Shown: positions 49,342 to 59,080 of the stretch, piece after piece
How positions within the stretch are numbered: the stretch's first letter is position 1
Layout of the letters: every line of letters begins with the position of its first letter
Source of the DNA: Lagopus muta
Taxonomy: Eukaryota; Chordata; Aves; Galliformes; Phasianidae
Assembly: GCF_023343835.1 (NCBI RefSeq)
Contig: NC_064472.1
Coordinates: 8,857,469 to 8,921,468, forward strand
Direction of reading: 5' to 3'
DNA length: 64,000 nucleotides
Translations under genes and position numbers: made by a program
Notes under the pieces: model-generated
Databases searched by the model: none
What the model was told of the DNA's origin: nothing
The model's input: the letters and a program-made list of their open reading frames with translations, nothing else

Positions 49342-50773
49342 TGGCCTGTTCCTTCCTTGATTATGCATTAGCATCAGGGAGATTGATTACTGCTTGCATT
49401 TCTCATCTGATTCTGTTATAAATAAAATGGCATTATATGCATGAAGCAATTAGATCTTAATAATGCTTTTCTAAACAGGATGTCAAGGATCTTAGTAGAA
49501 AGGGTTGGGATACAGTCAAATCAGCATTTCAAGACTGGATTGCCATTAAAACTGCTGCCAGCTGCCTGGACAGCTTACACAAAAACAGGATCCAGCTCTG
49601 CTTTTCAGTCAGGGTGCTGCTCAGTGTGCTCAGACACAGCCCAACATGTGCTGGCCGGCAGCGGTGAGCATTCTGCAGCAAGCAGCACTGTGCCAAACCT
49701 ATCTTCAGGAGAGAGCTGACACCAAGGCTTCTGAATAGGAGCTCTGAGAGCAGGTTACAGCTGTGCCTCGTCTGCCTTGTGGCAGGAAGGGACTTCTCAG
49801 CCTCTGTCACAGAGCCTAGTCCTAGGGAAGACCAGTAGCTTTCGTGACTGTGTTTCCCAAGCTTGTCCTGGGTCCAGCTTCTTGCTGACCAGTTTGAAGC
49901 TGTGATCTTCATACTGCAGCATAACTCGGTCCCAGTACAGCTTTGCCTGACTTCCCACATACTCCAGAGTAGGAGTGTACCTGTTTTTGTGAGTGTTTGT
50001 GTGGCATCTCTGCTGGGCTGTTTCCTCTGCAGAAGGAAGGAAAACCCATGCAAGATATTTCATTAGTGGCAAACGGGAGACAAGGTCTGAAGTAAACAGG
50101 ATACACTTCAGTGAGAATGGAAGCAAAATAGGAGGGGAGGGGAAGGAAATGGAAATAATTGACCAGGGAGGTTTCTAGGAAAAGATCCCAGACAGTTGCC
50201 AGCAGTTGCTCTGCTGTAGCAGAAGGGATACGCTGGGGAGAACAAGAAGGAGAGAAGGAAAACCCTCTGCTCAGGGCACGCTGTGCCAGCACCCCAAAGT
50301 CTAGGTCGAGAGCTGCACAAGCATCTGTCAGAAGCGATTTAAAAGCAGCCACTCTTACCATGGACCAGGGATGGGCGGGCGCTGGAGGGTTTCTGCTCGC
50401 CCTGCCCCAAGGGTGCTGTGATTATCTGGAAGGTGTGGTTGGAGTGACACAACTGTTTGCACAGCTCAAATACCTAGTGCTATTTCTGGAGCATCCCTGA
50501 GTTCAAGTGCAGCCATGGAGAGAGGGGAAGTGTGCTGTGGGTGACATTATATTTCAGATTGAGCTCTTTCAATACCACGGTATCAATCACAATGCAACTT
50601 TCATGTCATTGGCACTTAATATCATTTAATGAGTGGCACCTGGGAATGAAAATACTTATTTTCATGTCTTTTTATAGCAAAACTCACTTTCCAGTGTACT
50701 TGTGTTTATCCACAGTGAAGTATATTCACACACTAGTTCACAAATGTTACATTAGTAGCAAACAAGAATGTAG

Positions 50774-51131
50774 CCTGAAGAAGAGAAGGCTCCAGAGAGA
50801 CCTCACTGTGTCCTTCCACTACTTGAAGAGAGCTTGTAAGGAGGAAGGACACACGCTTTTCACACAGTGAAAGAACAAGGGGGAATGGCTTTTAACTAAA
50901 AGAGAGGAGCTGTATGTTAGATGTATGGAAGAATACTTTCCTATGAAGGTGGTGACACCCTGGCACTGCTGCCCAAGAGCTGTGGTGCCCCGTCCCTGGA
51001 GGTGCTCGAGGCCAGGTTGGATGGGGCCCTGGGCAGCCTGAGCTGGTAGGGGCAACCAGCCCATGGCAGGGGTTGGGGCTGAGGGGGCTTTGAGGTCCCT
51101 TCCAACCCAAAGCATTCTGTGATTCTCTGAG
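50774..51131 (+). mobile_element. CR1 LINE 3' end
   Basis: GAAGAGAAGGCTCCAGAGAG (the LEKRRL-R coding end), GTGCCCCGTCCCTGGAGGTG, GATGGGGCCCTGGGCAGCCT, GGTCCCTTCCAACCCAAAGC and a degraded ATTCTGTGATTCTCTGA tail. About 360 bp. Confidence 0.92.
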
Positions 51132-54000
51132 TGGCTCTGTGCAAACATTTCCATGAGTTGTTTTAAAATTCTGATATGACGAAAGTTTTAAAGAGAATGC
51201 AGAGTTAAGAGCAAAAGAGCAGCTGGACTTTCATAGACAGGTAAAATGCAATGGCAGGAGATGTGTATTAACAGTAGCAGTCAGAGTAAGAGATATTCAG
51301 GAAAAAAAATGCATTACTTCTCTTTAGAATATACTGTTAATACAACTGCAGGTGACCTCGTGTTTTATCCTCTGTGAGATTACAGCATTATCAAGGTATT
51401 TCTAGAATTGCAAATCCACATTTATTTGGCTTTATTGAAATCTAATCTGTAATGGCTTACTGAACTGTTGTACAAAGACACTAAAGTAAAACTGAAATAA
51501 GAAAAAGAGATGATGCTGACTGATAAAGAAGTGTTGCAAGGTGACTGACAGTGCAACCTGCCATCTGGCATCAAGGTTTGTGGCTTAGGATGCCCTGAGG
51601 GCATCTCCCTGATCTGGCCAAAGGGTGGACTGATGTTGGAGCCCATTAGAGATGGGTCTGGCTGACTTAATACAGCTACAGCCCAGGGTGCCTCCTGCCT
51701 GTGATCTACCTGGACAGTCCTGACTAAAACCCAGTTTGAGCTCCTTCCTCCCTGTCTCAAGCTGTGTTCAAGAGATCCCACAACTAACCCATCAGGCACT
51801 GATACCCACCAGCCCTTCTGTCTGATAGCATTACAGCACAGGCTCTGGGTAACAGGGGTTCCCACTGAGTGTCATTTAGGGCTCATTAAAGTAATCAATC
51901 CCACCCAGAAGAGGCTGGTGGCCTTGCACAAAGTTGGAATCCAGTAGGGCTGGACCTAGGTCTGAAGGTGGAGGGGGATACTCTGCCCATCACCACCAGA
52001 GCCAAAGGAGATGGGCATGCATTGCCTCTGCCCCGTCCCAGTGGTGTTTTGCACCACCAGGACCCCTGCTGTGGAGACCAAAGCTTTTAGGAAGCCCTTA
52101 TGGCTCAGAGCAAGGTAATTACCCTGCACACCTCGCAAGGATTTTTCTTGGTGCTTAGTGTTAAGTCTGAGAACTAGTATGACTGAAAATCATTTCCATG
52201 AGCCTTGTGAGGAGGTTATCTTAGCATCAGGCTGCTCTCTTTGAGGTAGCTGTTGTCAACTCTTCCCCATGACCAAAGGCAGTGATGCCTGAGGAGCTGG
52301 TCTCCATCACACAGTGCTCAGAACTGTGGCTGAACTGTCCCCGTGGTTGACAAGCCCAGTGTGTCCTCCTGTAGAAGCAAAGCACCTGTTGCTGATGCTC
52401 ATTCACTGCAGCACCAGTGCAGGGCAGGGTTAAGGTGATGTGCTTAGGTGCCCTGTATCAGACTGACATGTCTCTGGGTAACTTTCAAATGTAGCTTTAA
52501 CTTTAAGGATTTTATTTTGCTGATACTTGAGCTAAGGCTCGTGACCACATCCCTGTTGTAAACCCCTAAATGACAGATACGGTAAAGGCAGCAGAGAGAC
52601 TGTTTTAAAAAATGTGTTTTGTGGTTTCCTGCACTGGCAGTGCCTGGTTCAGAGGAGCTCTGGGGGCCCTGCCTGTGCTTGGCTTCAGCTCTCCAAAGTT
52701 TGGCACAGCAGCTAAATGTGGACTTCTTGTGGCTATATTTAGGTACCTAAATTAGTGGTGTGTCAGAGAGGTTGCTTATGGCTCTGAGAGAGCATTCAGC
52801 ATGGCTGAAAGCCCAAACTCTTCTTTCTCTACTCAAACAGCGGGGCCTGGGACTGTTCCTTTCTTACTCCACAGATGTACATGGTCTTTGTGTATGCCTT
52901 GGGATGCTCCCAGCCTCTCAGAGGTCTGATCCACTACTGTGTGCACACAGCTAAACCTTGCTCCTGCACCTTCCCTGGCAGATGGCACAGTGGATCTTGA
53001 GCTAGGCAATTGCTCCCATCATGATGTCTTTGCTGGTTCCAGTAGATTCACTGTCGGCTTCCAGGGTCACCTGTGGCCATCAGACCTGGATTCCCAGCTG
53101 TGTCCTGATACAGCCTTTTACAGATGCTGTCTCTGAGTCAAATATGTGAGCTGCAGAAAGGAGGGGGGCTCGCCCTGAGCAAGACAGGTTTTAGCTGAAG
53201 CTGGCAGGATGAGCATCTTTGTTGTGGGAAGCAAAAAGCCCCGAGATCCTGCCTGGCTGCTGACGTCTGAATAACCCAGCCATCCCCTGGGCTTTGCTGC
53301 CAGTTTCATTCCCCACAAGTAGAACATTTCCTGCGTCATTTATTTCCAAACAGTAGCAAAATAAGCCTAAATCCTTATCTCTAGTCAGTCAGCTAATCCT
53401 TCTGAGGGCTAGGAGCAATGCTGTCAAATCTGGCTACAAGTGTGGCTTGAGGTTCTCTGTGACTGCAAAGCGCCTTGCTGCTGCAGGTAGATGGCACCTC
53501 AAGAGCCCCACATGGTCCTGCCACAGTGTAGTGTGATCTCTACCTTACATCACAGCATCAGATAGCAATGGGGCCATGGTGGAGGTTTTGGACACTTGGG
53601 ATATGCAGATCCTATCATAACCTTTCAGTACATATTAGGTTAGTGCACCAGAGAGCTTTGTTCAGAAAGGAGTTTGGTTTTCTTTGTCTTCTCAACAGAA
53701 AAGTTCCAGAGAAATCTCTTTGCTTTCATGTATTGAATTCTCCCATCCTGTTGCTGGCATGTTTTGCTTATGGAGGAGCCATCACCCTGGAGGTGTCACC
53801 TTGACCTGTCCCTGAGCAGGGCAGAAGGAGCAATGAAAGGTGTTCTCCAGAAGCAAAGTACCTTTGAAGGCCTGGCAGACCATGTGCCTTTCCACTGAGG
53901 GTAATAAGGCTGGGGGCTTTGCTCAGCCCCATTAGTGACTTCTTGAAGCTCCTCAGCCCTTTCTTATTCTGTAAGTACTTGCATACCTTTTGCATGGCAG

Positions 54001-54195
54001 TCATAGAATCATAGAATCATCAAGGTTGGAAAAGACCACTCAGATCATCTAGTCCCACCCAGCGCCCCCTACTATGCCTGCTAACTGTGTCCCTCAGCGC
54101 CACATTTCCACATTACTTGAAAACTTCCAGGGATGGCGACTCCACCACCCTGCTGGGCAGCCTGTGCCAATGGTCCTGGGTCACCAGGATGCTGT
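54001..54195 (-). mobile_element. CR1 LINE 3' end, inverted
   Basis: Starts TCATAGAATCATAGAATCAT (three inverted tail units), followed by GGTTGGAAAAGACCACTCAG and CACCACCCTGCTGGGCAGCC. The well-kept tail repeats suggest a relatively young copy. About 195 bp. Confidence 0.92.
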
Positions 54196-54422
54196 GTCCA
54201 GTCATCCCACTCTGTTGAGAATGGCAGGAACTGGAAGCACCACCTTGGCCAGCCTTCAGCAGGGACAGGTCCCCTCTGCTCCTGGGAAAGCTGTAAGGAA
54301 TTTTCCACTGATTTTTGTGCCAGCACGGTTAACTTTCTTGCTACTTTAAAATACAAATATGTTTTGCTTTGTTAAAGCGAAACCTTACAGCAGATGTTTT
54401 ATGATTATTCCACCAATGGGGG

Positions 54423-54437
54423 AAAAAAAAAAAAAAA
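54423..54437. repeat. A15 homopolymer
   Basis: Fifteen A in a row in the last DNAI1 intron, about 230 bp after a CR1 copy. Confidence 0.9.
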
Positions 54438-56271
54438 GATGCTGAGAAGTGCCAGCATCATGAGTTTTATGGGAGAGTTTTATTAAGTTGGCAGTTTACT
54501 GTTCAGCAAGGGAATGAGGGCATCAGCCAAAGCACAGTGTCTCCAGTGTATATGACTCCCAAATCCTGGATGCAGGGCTCAGCTTGTGCCAGCATGAGGG
54601 GTGCTGGGACTCGGAGCACTGGGGCTGGGGTCTTCAAACAGCTGGTGCTGGTCCCAGTCCTGATCTTTGTTCTCAGCCCTCAGTCATCTTCCACACTCTG
54701 CATGGTCACCTCCCCACAGAGAACCATGCAGGGTGCAGCAGCAGTAGTGCCCACACTGCCCCTTGTCTCAGTTTCCCACCCTGGAGAGCCAGAGGAGAGC
54801 CTGAGTGTAGAGTGAAGTGAGTGTAGGACAATGTAGGGGCTTGGCATCTCCAGTGTACAGGCATGCACAGCAGTAGAGTCATTCCTAACGCATCCCTATT
54901 GCTGTTTCCTCCAAGAGCATTTTGCTCTCTTGCTGGGAAGCATTAACAATAAAACCGATGCAAATGATGCTGTGAGCAGCTCCAGTACCCGTTTGATGAG
55001 CTCCTTGGGGACAGACTTCCCATGTAAGTTTAGCTCTACATCTGTTGGCTCCATGGGGGTGATGCTCTGCCCCAGCTCCCCGTGAACCCATGAGGATGCC
55101 TTGCAGGCAGGGAGCAGACAGTGGACGGACCCCATCAGTTCATTGCCATCCGTCACAGGTGAGGAGTTGCATTCGCATGGGTGGTGATGCTTCTCTGAGC
55201 CCAGGGATGCTGCTAACAGCTTTGAGAGCTGCTGCTCCTTGGAGCACAGGGGAGTGAATGCCACGAAATCTGCAGGAGGCCAGCCTGGAACAACCACCCC
55301 AGAAAGAGTGTGTGATGGGAAACCTCTTTCTGGTCCAGTGCCTCAAAAAGGACTTTGCAAAGAGGTGTCAGACAGGGACCCCACTGGTGTTCAGGATAGC
55401 AGCAGGGTGACAGGAACATCCCAGCTTCTCCCTTTTCCAGCAAAGCAAAGCCCTCTTCTCCCATCCTGAGGGCCCATGCGCGGTGCTGTGTGCTATGCAG
55501 GGTACCAAAGGGAGGGTTCTGCACGCTGTCACACAGCAAAGCAGCTTTTCTGCAGAAATAGCTAAGTCCTGAAATACCCCGAGCAGCTGTGTTTATCCGA
55601 ACGCTCCTGCTTAGAGAGATGCTCAGCTGTGACGTGGGCCATTAGCACAAACATCGTTCTGAGTGCCCGGAGCACAGCCAGGAAGGGCGTTGCTCAGTTT
55701 GCAGAGTTAATGCAAGCCAGCCCTGTCCCAGGATGTGATCTGTGAGCTGGGAAAATGAAAACCATGCAGCCTTGTCCTAGCTGAGGAGGGGATCTTTCCT
55801 AAGCAGGGCGAGCAGAAAGCAAGCAGCCTCTTCGTTCATGTGCTGCATTCTGCTCCCTCAGCCACTGCAGAGCATCCCCACGCAGTGCTGCCAGGAGCAG
55901 GCACAGGGCTCTGTGCTCACAGCCCAGGGTGGTGGTGTCCCCATGGCTCTACCATGGTTCAGGGACCCGTGCCACCTCTCTAGCACTGTGTTCACCCATG
56001 TTTTCTGCTTCCTGGGGTGCTCCAAGTCACACTGGGCAAAAATGAGCTTCCCCTAAGATCAAAAACAAGGATGAGGTCAGAGCCATGTTGTCAGTGTTGA
56101 GCCATGGGGATATGGCAGCAGATGCTGCTTTGGAGGAACACAGCAAGATAAATGCTGAGCTACACAGCTCCCACCACTTTGGGCTCAAAAGGTAGGGACA
56201 GGCAGGCATACCCCACACAGTTCAGCTCTCAGTCCCTCTCTGCTGACATCTTGGCTTTGTTCTCCCTGCAG

Positions 56272-56397
56272 GAGAAGAAGGGCCAGGAGGTAAAGAAGGG
56301 TCCTGAGGTGGAGATCGCCAAGCTGGACAAGCTGCTGATCCTGGTGCGGGAGCCAGATGGCAGGGCCCAGGGGCAGGAGGACAAAGCCCCGCTTTGA
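56272..56397 (+). CDS. DNAI1: DNAI1 terminal coding exon with stop codon
   Basis: Acceptor TTCTCCCTGCAG, then 41 codons and TGA at 56395-56397. It starts EKKGQEVKKGPEVEIAKLDK and continues LLILVREP, matching the lysine- and glutamate-rich C-terminal tail of DNAI1 after the propeller. The final 15 or so residues (DGRAQGQEDKAPL) do not resemble the short VKIKT-type ending I recall for human DNAI1, so the extreme C-terminus is diverged or extended. The exon lies in a more GC-rich stretch than the earlier exons. Confidence 0.93.
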   Translation, partial: EKKGQEVKKGPEVEIAKLDKLLILVREPDGRAQGQEDKAPL

Positions 56398-56490
56398 CCA
56401 GCAGCTGCTTAGCATGCTCTGCCCTCTGATAGTGCAAGTGCTTCGCCCCCGTGCCTGGGTGAATAAAGAGAGGCACTGAAACTGTGGACA
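56398..56490 (+). terminator. DNAI1: DNAI1 3' UTR and polyadenylation signal
   Basis: A short 3' UTR follows the TGA. A perfect AATAAA is at 56462-56467, and a TGTGG/TTTGTG-rich stretch follows at about 56485-56510, as expected of a downstream GU element. Cleavage is therefore predicted near 56480-56490. Confidence 0.8.
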
Positions 56491-57009
56491 AACTGTGGCA
56501 TTTGTGCCGTCCTGGTTCTGGCATGGGCAGTGCCCAAGGAGCCACATATGGGTCATTTACGCATGGGACCCTACTGTTTCAGGGCTTTGCAGCACAGGAT
56601 TCAGCTGCTATGTGGCTGTGTTGAAAGCAGGAGCCACAGTGGCCTTGCTACGTGCTGGTGAGCAGGGATGCACTGCCACTGTCTTGTGTGCAGCCAGGAA
56701 TAGGGACTTGCTGTGCCCTTTCTTGGCCTGGCTGTGGGTGTACACCATGCCCATATACATCCCCTGCACGTGCCATGTGCTCTGTAGGGATGGAAAGCAC
56801 AGTACCACCACCACCAGGGCTGCACTCTGCTGCCTGCCTCAGCAGGCAAACACCTGGCTGGACTTCTCACACCGCGTTCAGAGGCTCAGAGGGACCCAAC
56901 ACAGCACCCACAGCATTGAGGGACAGCCCCAGAGTACCACACAGTGCCAGGGGCAGGAGATGAGGCCTCCCCCCACGTCCTCGTGCGCAGGACAGAGCTC
57001 AGAGACACC
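56490..57009. other. Convergent intergenic spacer DNAI1-ENHO
   Basis: About 0.5 kb between two predicted poly(A) sites facing each other. I see no gene. A 202-codon + frame crosses it but has no recognisable domain and lacks splice or start support. Confidence 0.6.
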
Positions 57010-58086
57010 TCCTGGGTCCTACAATCTGTTTATTGGTCTAAAAAAACAAAAAAACAAAACCAAAAAAACCACAACTGCAAAGGGACATGTTAGCTACACC
57101 TGATTTGGGAAGGAGCCAGTCCTGGCAGAAGGACCCCAGCCCGCATCCCTCCCAGCACAGCCCCCCCTCCTTATTGCAGCATACCAGGCACCCCAGGGCC
57201 ACACTCTGGCTATTGCTTGACTCTAGGATGGGCAGAGCAGAGCCCCAACAAACCCACAAGCAGAACAGAGGGGATGCTGACCACATCCCTTCCTGCACAG
57301 CCATTGTGGCACCAGAGAGGGGTCCAGGCTGCACCCACGTCCCTGGGTACTGAGGCTGGAAGACCCTTCAGTGTCGCTGCACCAGGCACACGAACTGACC
57401 CCACAGCTTTGAAATATCCCCATCTTTCTGTGGGCTCAGGTGGGCAGCAGTGAGACACAGGGAGGTGCCAGCAATCCCCAACCAACACACACACACAGAG
57501 GTGTCCATCATGGCAGCAAAAGGGACAGCAACAGAGAGAAGGATGCAGCAGCAGTCCCTGCCCATGAGCTGCCCCTAGATGCAGGCAAGCTCAGGGAGGG
57601 CAGGGTGTGAGTAGACCCTAATGGACAGATCGAGGACAGACGGACAGACTGAGTGGCCCTCTGCACCCTGGTGACTCCTCAGACCAAACCCAGGGGCAGG
57701 CAGGTGCCGGGTGCCCCCTGCTCTCCACACCTCGCAGCCACTCTGGTCGCTGTGGTGCTGCAGGGATCCCCAGGGCAGGTGCCACCCCGCAGCAGCCTCC
57801 TACAGGGGATGGGCCCTGTGCTGGCCCCGCTCAGCTCCGTGGCACGGCGGGGTGCTGCCGGCCGCCTCTCCACGTGCCACTGTTCCCGAGGGAAAGGCAG
57901 AGCGCGTCCCCTTAGCCGGGCTGTCCCCCCATGCGAGGTGACACCGAGGGTGGTGCACGTCCCCAGCCGCCGTCTCTCCATCACCGCGGCCATCCAGACA
58001 CCGGGACGGCGGGGCTGAAGGGCTCCGCTCGGTGTCACTGTCCCTGCGCACAGATCCGCGTCCCCTCCGCCCCCATCGCCGCGCGC
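57010..58086 (-). terminator. ENHO: ENHO 3' UTR and polyadenylation signal
   Basis: On the - strand AATAAA occurs at 57034-57029, preceded by a T-rich tract (57065-57040). The predicted 3' UTR is about 1.07 kb. It contains an (AC)6 tract at 57485-57496. The predicted end lies about 0.5 kb from the DNAI1 end on the opposite strand. Confidence 0.7.
57485..57496. repeat. (AC)6 in ENHO 3' UTR
   Basis: Six AC units on the + strand (GT on the transcript strand). Short but in a predicted transcript. Confidence 0.85.
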
Positions 58087-58272
58087 TCAGGGCTGCAGGA
58101 GGTATTTCTCCTCGTTCCTCGCTTCGTCCGCGTCGGACGCCGGGCTCTTCTTGGGGCACGACGGGGTCCTGCAGGCCTTGCAGAGGATGTGGAAGAGGAT
58201 GAGGATGAGCAGAGCAATGATGCAGTTAAAAGAGATGGCAACGACCGCTCCGGTGGAGAGAGCCGTCCCCAT
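58087..58272 (-). CDS. ENHO: Adropin (ENHO), short avian form, 61 aa
   Basis: The frame gives a 61-residue protein. The ATG at 58272 sits in a strong Kozak context (GCGGCGATGG) and the TGA is at 58089-58087. Visible parts: MGTALSTG start, hydrophobic segment about residues 9-30 (AVVAISFNCIIALLILILF), ILCKAC at the membrane edge, a polar tail, and a C-terminal YLLQP. Mammalian adropin (76 aa by recall) shares the MG-start with Ser-6, the single membrane segment, ILC-x-AC and the exact YLLQP ending. Its linker is longer. Adropin is a membrane-bound or secreted peptide linked in mammals to fuel use and endothelial function. Position supports the call: ENHO is the convergent neighbour of DNAI1 in mammals. 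The frame stays open upstream only because the DNA is GC-rich; the real start is this Met. An unrelated small membrane protein is possible but unlikely. Confidence 0.85.
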   Translation of the reverse strand: MGTALSTGAVVAISFNCIIALLILILFHILCKACRTPSCPKKSPASDADEARNEEKYLLQP

Positions 58273-58336
58273 CGCCGCCGCCCCGCGGGAGGAAGCGGAG
58301 CCCCCGGCTCGGGACGCGGCCTCCGCCCGATGGCAT
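58226..58336 (-). other. Upstream ORF overlapping the ENHO start
   Basis: An ATG at 58336-58334, 64 nt before the adropin ATG and out of frame with it, opens a 36-codon reading frame that ends with TAA at 58228-58226, inside the adropin coding region. It lies in the predicted exon 2 of the mRNA. Its Kozak context is weak (C at -3), so leaky scanning to the adropin ATG would be expected. Confidence 0.6.
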
Positions 58337-58499
58337 TGGCGGGGGACGGAGGAGACGGCGGCGGTGCTGGCGGCGGGCGGCGGGACGGCGTCACCCCAGC
58401 GCGGCCCGGACAGCGCCGGTGCAGCCTCGGAGGCGCGGGAGCGTCGGAGCGACTCCTCCAGCGGCGCTGCGGCGACGCGGGGTCTCCTCTGCCGTGCAC

Positions 58500-58700
58500 C
58501 TGGAGGGGAGAAAGAACCGTCACCGCCGGCACGAGGGGACGGCACGGAGCACGAGGCGGGCTGCGCCGCCTCCCTCCGCACATCCCCAGCGCCGAGGGGA
58601 CTTCGCGGGACGGAGCCCGCGACCTCCCGGAGGGACGCGCATCTTCCCATCCCGCGCCCGCAACAAGTCCCGTCTCGGCTCATCCCGGCCCCACAGTTAC
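58500..58700 (-). other. ENHO: ENHO 5' UTR intron, 201 bp
   Basis: Read on the - strand, GCGACAG is followed by GTAACT (donor, boundary 58701/58700). A pyrimidine tract TTCTTTCTCCCCTCCAG ends at 58500 (acceptor). This gives a non-coding exon 1 ending at 58701 and an exon 2 starting at 58499 that holds the whole coding region, the same layout as mammalian ENHO by recall. Confidence 0.75.
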
Positions 58701-58930
58701 CTGTCGCCGCCGCGGCCGCTCCGCCCCGGGAGCTGCCGCTCGGAGCCGCGTCCGGTCCTCGCTGTCCCGGCGCGGAGTGGCGCCCGGTCCCGCTGCTCGG
58801 CGCCGGTCCGCCGCCGCCTCCCGCCGCTCCGGGGGGGGGGGCGGGGCGTGGCCTGCGGACGCCCCGCCCAAAACCGCTGGTGGCGGCCCCGCCCCTCCGC
58901 GCCGCGCAGCCATTGGACGAGCGCTCTGCG
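58701..58930 (-). promoter_or_regulatory. ENHO: ENHO CpG-island promoter and non-coding exon 1
   Basis: Very GC-rich sequence with a G11 run at 58831-58841 next to GCGGGGCGTGGCC (Sp1/KLF-type boxes), a GCCCCGCCC box near 58862, and an inverted CCAAT (ATTGG at 58911-58915). There is no TATA box. With a start site around 58800-58850 the CCAAT box would lie about 60-110 bp upstream, a usual distance. The start site itself is inferred. Confidence 0.6.
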
Positions 58931-59080
58931 CTGGCCCCGCTCCTCGGCGCGCTCTGCCGGGGCCGCGCTGCTGTTGCGCGCGGTGCGGTGCGGTACGGAC
59001 GCAGACGCCGGGTGGTACGTGAGCTGCCCGGGCTGCTGTGAGCACACGTATGTGCATGGGCGCAGGCACACCCCAGCCCC

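Larger units (their letters stand above)
32611..56271 (+). other. DNAI1: DNAI1 last intron, 23.7 kb
   Basis: Bounded by GTAGGT after the PNLRKMPK codons and CCCTGCAG before the EKKGQEV codons. Contains CR1 fragments at 34.67, 48.06, 49.26, 50.77 and 54.00 kb and an A15 tract at 54423-54437. I found no supported nested gene on either strand. Long open frames such as 41457-42002(-) and 43601-44167(-) show no domain I recognise. Confidence 0.8.
57650..59080. other. CpG island covering ENHO
   Basis: Dense CG dinucleotides and few A/T runs, strongest at 58020-58990. It spans the ENHO coding region, intron and promoter. The absence of stops here creates several long open frames on both strands that are compositional artefacts. 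Confidence 0.8.

Noticed and set aside
56495..57103. 202-codon + frame after the DNAI1 stop
   Set aside because: Lies past the DNAI1 poly(A) signal and over the ENHO 3' end; ends in Lys/Thr from the A-rich tract; no domain.
57931..59022. 363-codon + strand open frame
   Set aside because: Antisense shadow of ENHO in a CpG island; Arg/Gly/Pro/Ala-rich composition and no domain.
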